Below are positions 1 to 5,266 of a DNA stretch of 5,266 nucleotides, piece after piece. Within the stretch, counting starts at the first letter, position 1, and each line of letters begins with the position of its first letter. The notes below the pieces were generated by a model that was not told the origin of the DNA, ran no database searches, and worked only from the letters and a program-made list of their open reading frames with translations. The stretch comes from Chloroflexota bacterium (lineage in GTDB: Bacteria > Chloroflexota > Anaerolineae > 4572-78 > J111): NCBI GenBank assembly GCA_003694775.1, contig RFJV01000029.1:1-5266 (forward strand). Direction: 5' to 3'. Made by a program: the position numbers and the translations under genes.

Positions 1-12
1 AATCTCCAATCT
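1..12. repeat. Left-edge short repeat, inverted copy of the tract at 1735-1746
   Basis: The 12 bases AATCTCCAATCT at the window edge are the exact reverse complement of bases 1735-1746. They are followed by TTCCGCCC, which also occurs next to the other copy (1760-1767 and 1788-1795). The two copies therefore bracket the three-gene hsp20 operon. The element is low-complexity and probably a dispersed intergenic repeat. It may continue left of the window. Confidence 0.45.
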
Positions 13-19
13 TCCGCCC

Positions 20-66
20 AAAAACCACCGCCCCCGCTGTTCGGGGAACAGGCGGGGGCGGGTGGT
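20..66 (-). terminator. Rho-independent terminator of the hsp20 operon
   Basis: A long GC-rich stem is formed by 24-41 and 47-66 around a 5-nt loop (42-46). It has about 18 base pairs, with one extra C near the base and one near the loop on the right arm. Read on the minus strand, the stem is followed by a run of five T (plus-strand A20-A24), as expected for intrinsic termination. It lies about 55 bases after the stop of the last hsp20 gene. A smaller perfect 6-bp hairpin with a 3-nt loop (78-92) sits between that stop and the terminator. Confidence 0.85.
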
Positions 67-121
67 CAGCCGTCTATTTCCCTAACAGGGAAGCAGGGTC
101 CGGTAGAGCTGGGAGATGGAA

Positions 122-610
122 TTAGCTGGTCTTGATGGCAATCTTCTTGCGTTCTTTCTGGGCTTCTGCGGTTTTGGGCAGGGTGATGGTCAGCACGCCT
201 TTCTTGAAGGTGGCCTCCACCTTATCCTGCTCTACCTGGCAGGGCAGAGGAATGCTCCGGCTGAAGGAGCCGTAGGAGCGTTCCATGCGGTAGTAGTTCC
301 GGCCCTTGTCTTCCTTCTCTTCCTTCTTTTCGCCGCTGATGGTTAGCACGTCGTCGGTCAGGGTCACTTCGATATCGTTTTCGTCCAGGCCGGGCAGTTC
401 GGCAGATACCTTGATTTCCTTGTCGGTTTCGGCCACGTCAACCCGCGGCTGGAACCCGCCCCACTGAGATTCAAAGGGAGTCAGCCCAAAACCGCTGAAG
501 AACTCATCGAACAGACGGTCCATCTCCCGGCGGAAAGCCAGGAAGGGGTCTTCGATGCGCCGGACCGGTACGTTCTTGCTCTTCCACGGAACCAGACTCT
601 TCAAAGCCAT
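122..610 (-). CDS. Small heat-shock protein, Hsp20/alpha-crystallin family (third gene of operon)
   Basis: This is an ATP-independent holdase chaperone of 162 residues, expected to form cytoplasmic oligomers that bind unfolding proteins. The N-terminal arm (residues 1-53) is aromatic-rich (DPFLAFRREMDRLFDEFF at 21-38). The alpha-crystallin domain runs from about 54 to 147 and includes AELPGLDENDIEV (70-82), LTISGEK (89-95), ERSYGSFSRS (110-119) and the hallmark FKKGVLTITLPK (135-146). The C-terminal tail carries the I-x-I anchor motif IAI at 157-159, which docks onto neighbouring subunits. The ATG at 610 was chosen over an in-frame GTG at 628 because AAAGGAGG lies 7 nt before the ATG, whereas the GTG lies upstream of that site. 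The gene is 88 nt downstream of the second hsp20 gene, with a hairpin between them, and is followed by a strong terminator. Family assignment is firm; the exact substrates cannot be seen. Confidence 0.95.
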   Translation of the reverse strand: MALKSLVPWKSKNVPVRRIEDPFLAFRREMDRLFDEFFSGFGLTPFESQWGGFQPRVDVAETDKEIKVSAELPGLDENDIEVTLTDDVLTISGEKKEEKEDKGRNYYRMERSYGSFSRSIPLPCQVEQDKVEATFKKGVLTITLPKTAEAQKERKKIAIKTS

Positions 611-617
611 CGTCCCA

Positions 618-625
618 CCTCCTTT
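618..625 (-). promoter_or_regulatory. Ribosome binding site of the third hsp20 gene
   Basis: AAAGGAGG on the minus strand lies 7 nt upstream of the ATG at 610. It fixes the start there, because the longer reading frame from GTG at 628 would have to translate through the Shine-Dalgarno itself, giving an implausible MKGGGT leader. Confidence 0.85.
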
Positions 626-658
626 CACAACCAGGTATTACCGGGTTGACTGGTTGGT

Positions 659-686
659 GCGCCGGCGATTGTCCCTTCGCCGGCGC
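659..686 (-). other. Intercistronic hairpin between second and third hsp20 genes
   Basis: There is a perfect 10-bp inverted repeat (GCGCCGGCGA at 659-668 with its complement at 677-686) around an 8-nt loop, 12 nt after the stop of the second hsp20 gene. No T-run follows on the minus strand, so it is not a canonical terminator. It could protect the upstream mRNA from 3' decay, attenuate expression of the third gene, or guide RNA processing. The structure is visible; the role is inference. Confidence 0.6.
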
Positions 687-698
687 GGGTCGCCCTGA

Positions 699-1109
699 TT
701 ATCCGGCTTTCACCTGGATTTTCCGGGCTTTGGCTTCGTCTACTTTGGGAAGCCAGACCTGCAGAACCCCGTTCTTGACAGTGGCCTGGATGTTGTTCCG
801 GTCAATCTGGTTGGAGATAGTGAAGCTCCGTTCGTAGTCGCCAACTTCGTATTCTTCATAAATCATGCTGTAGTTTTCGGGGTTGTCCGGCTCCACGAAG
901 CCCCGGATGGTCAGGATGTTGCGGTCCAGGGTAATATCCACCGACTTTTCATCCACGCCGGGCATATCCGCCACAATGACCACGTCGGTAGGCGTTTCAA
1001 AGATGTCGACGGCGGGTTCAAACACCAGGCGGTCCCGGGTGGGTTCAGCCTGACGCGGAGTAATCCGCTCCGGTTCTTTCACCTGCAGTTCCTTGGTTTG
1101 AGCCGTCAT
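699..1109 (-). CDS. Small heat-shock protein, Hsp20/alpha-crystallin family (second gene, divergent form)
   Basis: This is a 136-residue holdase chaperone of the Hsp20 family, more divergent than its two neighbours. The N-terminal arm (1-30) is charged (KELQVKEPERITPRQAEPTRD) and lacks the aromatic-rich helix of the other two. The alpha-crystallin domain (about 31-122) begins FEPAVDIFET, includes ADMPGVDEKSVDITL (47-61), ILTIRG (65-70) and an acidic, tyrosine-rich segment EEYEVGDYERSF (85-96), and ends in VKNGVLQVWLPK (111-122). The C-terminal I-x-V motif is IQV at 131-133. The start is ATG at 1109: GGGGAGG lies 8 nt upstream, and an in-frame GTG at 1118 overlaps that site, so it is rejected. 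The gene begins 33 nt after the first hsp20 stop and is surely co-transcribed with it. The short charged arm suggests different oligomer size or substrate range, possibly hetero-oligomers with the neighbours (inference). Confidence 0.93.
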   Translation of the reverse strand: MTAQTKELQVKEPERITPRQAEPTRDRLVFEPAVDIFETPTDVVIVADMPGVDEKSVDITLDRNILTIRGFVEPDNPENYSMIYEEYEVGDYERSFTISNQIDRNNIQATVKNGVLQVWLPKVDEAKARKIQVKAG

Positions 1110-1117
1110 TGTTCTCA

Positions 1118-1124
1118 CCTCCCC
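1118..1124 (-). promoter_or_regulatory. Ribosome binding site of the second hsp20 gene
   Basis: GGGGAGG on the minus strand is spaced 8 nt from ATG at 1109. An in-frame GTG occupies 1116-1118 and shares a base with this site, so the GTG cannot be the initiator served by it. Confidence 0.8.
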
Positions 1125-1142
1125 TCGTGCTGTTCTGCCGAC

Positions 1143-1601
1143 TCAGGCGCCCTTGACGGTAATCTTCTTGGGTTTATCGGCTTCGGCGCGCGGGATGGAG
1201 ATGTGCAGGACGCCGTTCTTGAACAGCGCTTCTACCTTGTCGGCATTGACCTTGAACGGAAGCTGGATGGTGCGGGTGAACTTGCCAAAGCTCCGTTCGC
1301 GGCGGTGGAACTTTTCGTCCTTGTTCAGCTCGTAGCCTTTGCGCTGACCAGACAGGGTCAGGGTGTCGCCAGCAACGGCAATGTTGATGTCGTCCGCGTC
1401 AACGCCGGGCAGTTCGGCGGTAATCACCGCCCCTTCATCGTTGGCCCAGACGTTCATTGCCGGGTAGCCGGACACAGGCCCAACCCGACCACCGGCCAGG
1501 CTGAAGGCATCGTACAGCATGCGGTCCATCAGGCGATGGATGCGTTCCATTTCTCGCCAGGGACTCACATCACCGAATACACCAAACGGTCGTCTCAGCA
1601 T
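1143..1601 (-). CDS. Small heat-shock protein, Hsp20/alpha-crystallin family (first gene of operon)
   Basis: This is a 152-residue holdase chaperone. The N-terminal arm (1-47) contains the amphipathic stretch PWREMERIHRLMDRML (14-29), typical of bacterial class A Hsp20 proteins. The alpha-crystallin domain (about 48-138) shows AELPGVDADDINI (62-74), LTLSGQRKG (81-89), RRERSFGKFTRTIQLP (100-115) and FKNGVLHISIPR (127-138). The C-terminal I-x-V motif is ITV at 147-149. The start ATG at 1601 is preceded by an excellent Shine-Dalgarno (AAAGGAGGTGA, minus strand, 1609-1619). It is the promoter-proximal gene of a three-gene operon whose promoter shares its layout with that of groES (see 1655-1708). 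It most resembles the third gene in layout; the second gene is more distant. Confidence 0.95.
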   Translation of the reverse strand: MLRRPFGVFGDVSPWREMERIHRLMDRMLYDAFSLAGGRVGPVSGYPAMNVWANDEGAVITAELPGVDADDINIAVAGDTLTLSGQRKGYELNKDEKFHRRERSFGKFTRTIQLPFKVNADKVEALFKNGVLHISIPRAEADKPKKITVKGA

Positions 1602-1654
1602 AGCTATCTCACCTCCTTTGTGTGATAACCATACTGTTCAATCTTTACACCTTT

Positions 1655-1708
1655 TAAATACGACCGTTGTGTTAGATTTGTATTAGCATTTGGTTAAAGG
1701 AATATTAG
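1655..1708 (-). promoter_or_regulatory. hsp20 operon promoter with four 11-bp-spaced YTAAYM boxes
   Basis: On the minus strand, hexamers CTAATA (1703-1708), TTAACC (1692-1697), CTAATA (1681-1686) and CTAACA (1670-1675) occur exactly 11 bp apart. The last box is followed by 9 nt and then a -10-like TATTTA (1655-1660). No sequence resembling TTGACA is found at the usual -35 distance, where ATACAA is present. The transcript would start near 1648, giving a leader of roughly 45-50 nt. One-turn direct repeats replacing the -35 box are the usual arrangement for OmpR/PhoB-family activators. The hexamers resemble the TTAACA-type boxes known for PhoP in Bacillus, but the actual regulator is unknown. 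Confidence 0.65.
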
Positions 1709-1732
1709 AGTTTTAGGGGGATAATTGGGGTT

Positions 1733-1754
1733 GGAGATTGGAGATTGGGAGATT
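1733..1754. repeat. Short tandem repeat, GGAGATT units
   Basis: Three direct units read GGAGATT, GGAGATT and GGGAGATT on the plus strand, between the hsp20 promoter and the heptamer tract at 1753-1801. Bases 1735-1746 are repeated in inverted orientation at 1-12. It is probably a dispersed intergenic repeat with no coding content. Confidence 0.65.
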
Positions 1755-1801
1755 CATCCTTCCGCCCTCATCCCTCATCCTTCATCCTTCCGCCCTCATC
1801 C
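1753..1801. repeat. Heptanucleotide tandem repeat (seven units)
   Basis: Seven consecutive 7-mers are read on the plus strand in the order TTCATCC, TTCCGCC, CTCATCC, CTCATCC, TTCATCC, TTCCGCC, CTCATCC. The first three units recur as the last three, so a 21-base block is duplicated with a 28-base period. The tract begins 3 nt after the stop codon of the unrecognised gene (1805-2419). It is like the short heptamer repeats reported in cyanobacteria and seen in other large bacterial genomes. Replication slippage is the likely origin. Confidence 0.85.
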
Positions 1802-1804
1802 TTT

Positions 1805-2419
1805 TCAAAGCAGGGCTTCCAGATACCGGTTGACCAGCCATGCGCTGGCCTCAAAGAAAGCGTAGGTGCGCCGGAAGGGGCCGTAGGGCGGTTTTTCGGT
1901 GGGAATCACATCGGCCTGGTAGATAACCCGCTCCAGCTCTTCGATGCGCTCCAGCAGTTCTGCCGGCACTGCCGGTGTTTTTACATCGGCGTAGGTGGGG
2001 CGCTTCTGGGGAAAGGTGACCGCCTCCGGCGGCAGATGCGGCAGAACGGCCAGGGCAATCATGGCGTGGTTGAAGGCAATCAACTGGTCGCGTACCGGTT
2101 CAAGCTCCCGGCTTTGGGGAAGCATCAAATCCAGCGATTCCAGCCAGTCCCAATCCAGCAGAATGTGGCGTATCAAAGCCCGGATTTCGGACGGGCTCAT
2201 ATGGGGGGTGGTGCGCTGGCTGAGCATAAACCCTTCGCGAACCGTTTCCAGGTGACGCAGGGCCTCGGCGAGCTGGCCGGGTTGTTTACGGACCGGCCTG
2301 GGGATGGGCTGAACGGGGGCTTCGAGGCGGTGGCGCAGTTCGCGGCGGGTATCCTGTACAATACGAGCCAGTCTTTTGAGAGCTTGCCGCGTTTCTTGAA
2401 GGTTGGTCAGGTTGGACAT
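1805..2419 (-). CDS. Unrecognised 204-residue helical protein
   Basis: I do not recognise this family. The product is a soluble, mainly helical protein with no signal peptide or clear membrane segment. It has a basic N-terminal helix (residues 5-33, LQETRQALKRLARIVQDTRRELRHRL), a proline-rich linker (34-47), a helical middle with the distinctive HILLDWDWLESLDLMLP (85-101), and a hydrophobic patch AMIALAVLPHLPP (119-131). A charged helix follows (153-167, AELLERIEELERVIY), then a C-terminal segment rich in aromatics (PPYGPFRRTYAFFEASAWLVNRYLEAL). The ATG at 2419 has no good Shine-Dalgarno upstream. A possible -10 (CATAAT, 2455-2460) gives a leader of about 30 nt, but its -35 is poor. It sits after the groEL terminator and before the hsp20 promoter, so it is probably transcribed alone. 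An overlapping plus-strand frame runs through the repeat tract and is taken as a shadow. Confidence 0.7.
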   Translation of the reverse strand: MSNLTNLQETRQALKRLARIVQDTRRELRHRLEAPVQPIPRPVRKQPGQLAEALRHLETVREGFMLSQRTTPHMSPSEIRALIRHILLDWDWLESLDLMLPQSRELEPVRDQLIAFNHAMIALAVLPHLPPEAVTFPQKRPTYADVKTPAVPAELLERIEELERVIYQADVIPTEKPPYGPFRRTYAFFEASAWLVNRYLEALL

Positions 2420-2511
2420 AACGTAACTACCGGGGTGGTTGGTATTTTCTGCGTATTATGTCATACCTGGCTTAAAAAAAGATGAAAGAGGAAGCAAGTG
2501 GGAAAGTGAAA

Positions 2512-2565
2512 AGAGTGCGGGCCATACCGCGGCACGGTTGGCCGCGGTATGGTGGTCCGCACTCT
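2512..2565 (-). terminator. Rho-independent terminator of groES-groEL
   Basis: A two-part hairpin lies 25 nt beyond the groEL stop. The inner stem has 12 perfect base pairs (2522-2533 with 2541-2552) and a 7-nt loop. The outer stem has 9 base pairs (2512-2520 with 2557-2565), and a small asymmetric internal loop separates them. On the minus strand the stem ends in CTCTTTTC, giving a short T-run. A second, weaker inverted repeat (AAACCGG at 2568-2574, CCGGTTT at 2586-2592) overlaps the groEL stop codon. Confidence 0.85.
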
Positions 2566-2590
2566 CAAAACCGGTGTTCAGGCTACCGGT

Positions 2591-4219
<1,629 letters not shown>

Positions 4220-4227
4220 AGTATTCA

Positions 4228-4233
4228 CTCCTC
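4228..4233 (-). promoter_or_regulatory. Ribosome binding site of groEL
   Basis: GAGGAG on the minus strand lies 8 nt before ATG 4219. The first base of an alternative in-frame GTG (4226-4228) is the last base of this site, so the site supports the ATG and the MAKQ start. Confidence 0.8.
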
Positions 4234-4256
4234 TTTCCTGAGAGATTTTTGGTTGC

Positions 4257-4282
4257 CTTTGCTAACGGTGGGCGTTGCAAAG
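4257..4282 (-). other. Hairpin in the groES-groEL intergenic region
   Basis: CTTTGC (4257-4262) pairs with GCAAAG (4277-4282), and AACG (4264-4267) pairs with CGTT (4273-4276). One base (4263) is bulged and the loop has 5 nt. The roughly 10-bp stem lies 10 nt past the groES stop and about 24 nt before the groEL ribosome binding site. There is no following T-run, so it is not a clear terminator. Processing between groES and groEL is known in some bacteria, and this stem could serve that or set the groES/groEL ratio (inference). Confidence 0.55.
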
Positions 4283-4292
4283 TGGATGAGTG

Positions 4293-4589
4293 TTATTCAA
4301 TCACAGCCAGCAGGTCGCTTTCGCGCATTATCAGGTAGCGTTTGTTCTCGTGCTTGATTTCAGTACCGGCATACTTGGCAAACAGCACCCGGTCCCCAAC
4401 TTTGACATCCAGGGGCTGGTATTCGCCCTGGTCGTTGCGGGTGCCAGGGCCAACGGCCAGGATTTTACCTTCCATCGGCTTTTCTTTGGCCGTTTCCGGC
4501 AGAATGATACCGGAAGCTGTGGTTTCTTCCCGTTCAATCGGTTCAACCCATACGCGGTCCCCCAGGGGGCGCAGTTTTAAAGATGCCAT
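4293..4589 (-). CDS. groES: Co-chaperonin GroES (Hsp10, 10 kDa)
   Basis: This is the heptameric lid of the GroEL folding chamber. At 98 residues it is the normal length for the family. It begins [17 protein letters not shown], matching the N-terminal GroES signature. The mobile loop that contacts GroEL spans about 19-34 ([16 protein letters not shown]), with the hydrophobic GIIL contact at 27-30. It continues with [13 protein letters not shown], the core [37 protein letters not shown], and ends there. The ATG at 4589 has a near-perfect Shine-Dalgarno (AAGGAGGT, 4597-4604, 7 nt spacing). It is the first gene of the groES-groEL operon; the promoter is at 4690-4754, leaving a leader of about 90 nt. 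No CIRCE operator (GCACTC, 9 nt, GAGTGC) is found upstream, so HrcA control is not supported. Confidence 0.98.
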   Translation of the reverse strand: MASLKLRPLGDRVWVEPIEREETTASGIILPETAKEKPMEGKILAVGPGTRNDQGEYQPLDVKVGDRVLFAKYAGTEIKHENKRYLIMRESDLLAVIE

Positions 4590-4689
4590 ACTGAAAACCT
4601 CCTTGTATGTAGTTTACTGGTGTTAGTTGAGTTTTCGCATCAAAAGGGTGGTAATGGATGCAGATTCCATCAGTTTTCTGCAAACCCAG

Positions 4690-4754
4690 ATTATAATGAC
4701 CTTGTGTTAGAATTGTATTTGAATCGGGGGCGATTTTTGTTAGAGTTTTGTTAA
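4690..4754 (-). promoter_or_regulatory. groES-groEL promoter with 11-bp-spaced CTAACA-type boxes
   Basis: There is a perfect -10 TATAAT (4690-4695, minus strand). Nine nt before it lies CTAACA (4705-4710). Stepping back by 11 bp gives CAAATA (4716-4721), a GC-rich degenerate slot (4727-4732), CTAACA (4738-4743) and TTAACA (4749-4754). The -35 position holds ATACAA and is not a sigma-70 match. The phase and the 9-nt gap to the -10 are the same as in the hsp20 promoter at 1655-1708, and both also share AAAACT just before the 4738-4743 box or its counterpart. The degenerate slot falls within a small palindrome, AATCG-CCCC-CGATT. Activation by an OmpR/PhoB-type regulator is inferred. Confidence 0.7.
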
Positions 4755-4758
4755 CAAA

Positions 4759-4892
4759 GTAGCAGGGTAGCAAGGTAGCAGGGTAGCAAGGTAGCAGAGT
4801 AGCAGGGTGGCAGGGTGGCAGGGTAGCAGGTGGCAGGGTAGCAAAGTAGCAGGGTGGCAGGGTGACAGGGTAGCAGGTGGCAGGGGAGCAGG
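4759..4892. repeat. Octanucleotide tandem repeat, GTAGCAGG consensus
   Basis: About 17 direct units vary around GTAGCAGG on the plus strand (GTAGCAAG, GTGGCAGG, GTGACAGG, GTAGCAGA, GGAGCAGG), with two 7-base units (TGGCAGG). The strand asymmetry is strong (G-rich plus strand). It ends 4 nt short of the outermost regulator box of the groES promoter. No open frame in it looks like a gene. It occupies much of the 400-base gene-free stretch from 4590 to 4989; the rest of that stretch is the groES leader and promoter and the hairpins at 4912-4980. Confidence 0.9.
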
Positions 4893-4911
4893 AGAGACGG
4901 ACCCAGCCGTT

Positions 4912-4937
4912 GGCACGGCACCGACGATGCCTGTGCC
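4912..4937. repeat. Imperfect hairpin in intergenic element
   Basis: GGCAC (4912-4916) pairs with GTGCC (4933-4937) and GCA (4918-4920) with TGC (4928-4930), with a small internal loop and a 7-nt loop. It is followed at once by CCCG-GTA-CGGG (4936-4946), another small palindrome. With the 4960-4980 stem this makes a roughly 70-base cluster of palindromes that looks like a dispersed intergenic element. Confidence 0.4.
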
Positions 4938-4959
4938 CGGTACGGGTGAAAATACGTCA

Positions 4960-4980
4960 GGGCGGGTCCGAGACCCGCCC
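4960..4980 (-). terminator. GC-rich 9-bp hairpin, possible terminator of the protease gene
   Basis: A perfect inverted repeat, GGGCGGGTC and its complement (4960-4968 and 4972-4980), surrounds a 3-nt loop, 9 nt past the stop codon of the rightmost gene. On the minus strand the nearest T-run (TATTTTC) is some bases further on, so termination is plausible but not textbook. Its form (TAGGGGCGGGTCT ... ACCCGCCC) resembles a repeated intergenic palindrome that I associate with Chloroflexota genomes, from memory only. Confidence 0.5.
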
Positions 4981-4989
4981 CTACTCCTT

Positions 4990-5266
4990 CTAACTTTTGC
5001 CGTTGCGGCGTTCCGGTTGCTGGTACGGAATGGGGATGTACGACACGCTGGGCCGCTTGTGCCCGGCCTGGGGGTACATCGTCATCAGGCGGTAAATCTC
5101 TTCCGGCATATCCGTACTGACCGGCAGTCCCAGCGACCGGGCTTCGTCTACCGTGATGGGATAATCGTGCGTCCAGGTGCCGGTGGAAAGCAGTTCGGCC
5201 AGGTGCTCTGCCTTCTCCGGGCTGATGTTTTTGTTGTGGCTCAAAATTTCGGCGACGGTATTCTTC
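4990..5266 (-). CDS. Probable SDH/ClpP-class serine protease, C-terminal part (5' end outside window)
   Basis: This is the last 91 residues of a protein whose start lies beyond the right edge. The frame is open to the edge (KNTVAEIL precedes SHNKNISPEKAEHL), and the only initiator-like codon near the edge, a TTG at 5244, has no ribosome binding site. The segment AEHLAELLSTGTWTHDYPITVDEARSLGLPVSTDMPEEIYRLMTMYPQ matches, as I recall it, the C-terminal region of the SDH family of Clp-fold serine proteases (related to SppA and ClpP), in which WTHDYPI and LGLPV are typical. The catalytic Ser and Lys/Asp would lie upstream and cannot be checked here. The tail is Pro/Arg-rich (IPIPYQQPERRNGKS). If the call is right, it is a membrane-associated or cytoplasmic protease next to a chaperone locus, in keeping with protein quality control. 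It is separated from groES by the repeats and promoter, so it is probably a separate transcription unit. Confidence 0.6.
   Translation of the reverse strand, partial: KNTVAEILSHNKNISPEKAEHLAELLSTGTWTHDYPITVDEARSLGLPVSTDMPEEIYRLMTMYPQAGHKRPSVSYIPIPYQQPERRNGKS

Noticed and set aside
1098..1625. 175-residue plus-strand frame antisense to the first hsp20 gene.
   Set aside because: It is a mirror of the Hsp20 coding frame, and the minus-strand product has the complete alpha-crystallin domain.
2455..2460. CATAAT as -10 for the 204-residue gene.
   Set aside because: No convincing -35 at 16-18 bp, so it is mentioned only as a possibility in the gene entry.
1745..2485. 246-residue plus-strand open frame.
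   Set aside because: It runs antisense to a more plausible minus-strand gene, begins inside the heptamer repeat (repeated PSSF-type residues) and has no ribosome binding site.
2512..2565. GAGTGC ... GCACTC inverted repeat resembling half-sites of the CIRCE heat-shock operator.
   Set aside because: The half-sites are in the opposite order to CIRCE, are 36 nt apart rather than 9, and form the base of the groEL terminator downstream of the operon, not an operator.
4621..4626. Another CTAACA on the minus strand within the groES leader, 9 nt before TACATA.
   Set aside because: It is a single box without an 11-bp partner, and TACATA is a poor -10. A second promoter is possible but not supported.
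4543..4773. 76-residue minus-strand frame overlapping the groES leader and promoter.
   Set aside because: It overlaps the -10 box and the start of groES in another frame, has no ribosome binding site and no recognisable sequence.
4759..4892. CRISPR array.
   Set aside because: Units are only 8 bases, contiguous and without unique spacers, so this is a simple tandem repeat.

Overview
The window looks like a bacterial protein-quality-control (heat-shock) locus. Every gene I can support lies on the minus strand, so transcription runs from right to left. From right to left it holds: the C-terminal end of a probable SDH/ClpP-class serine protease (cut by the window edge); a 400-base gene-free stretch with a GC-rich hairpin, an octanucleotide tandem repeat and the groES promoter; groES; groEL with a strong rho-independent terminator; a 204-residue protein I do not recognise; a short heptanucleotide repeat tract; a second promoter; and a three-gene operon of small heat-shock proteins (Hsp20 / alpha-crystallin family), closed by another strong terminator.

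The organism is most likely a member of the Chloroflexota (Anaerolineae-like). This is inference from three things: the protein flavour (GroEL ending in PPMPEY without a Gly-Gly-Met tail, GroES with VWVEP), the moderately high GC coding sequence with near-perfect AGGAGGTG ribosome binding sites, and the intergenic heptamer/octamer repeats and GGGCGGGTC hairpin, which resemble elements I associate with that phylum. No rRNA, tRNA, CRISPR array or transposase is present.

The genes fit together as a chaperone set. Hsp20 oligomers hold unfolding proteins, GroEL/GroES refold them in an ATP-driven cage, and the neighbouring protease may act on membrane or damaged proteins. The most notable signal is regulatory. 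The groES promoter and the hsp20 promoter have no CIRCE element. Both instead carry hexamers of the type YTAAYA (CTAACA, CTAATA, TTAACA, TTAACC) repeated every 11 bp, in the same register, ending exactly 9 bp before the -10 box, with no recognisable -35. That geometry is what OmpR/PhoB-type response regulators use for activation, so the two chaperone operons may form a small regulon driven by a winged-helix activator rather than by HrcA.

Three annotated starts (groEL and the second and third hsp20 genes) were moved inward from longer GTG-initiated frames, because the GTG either overlaps or precedes the Shine-Dalgarno sequence.
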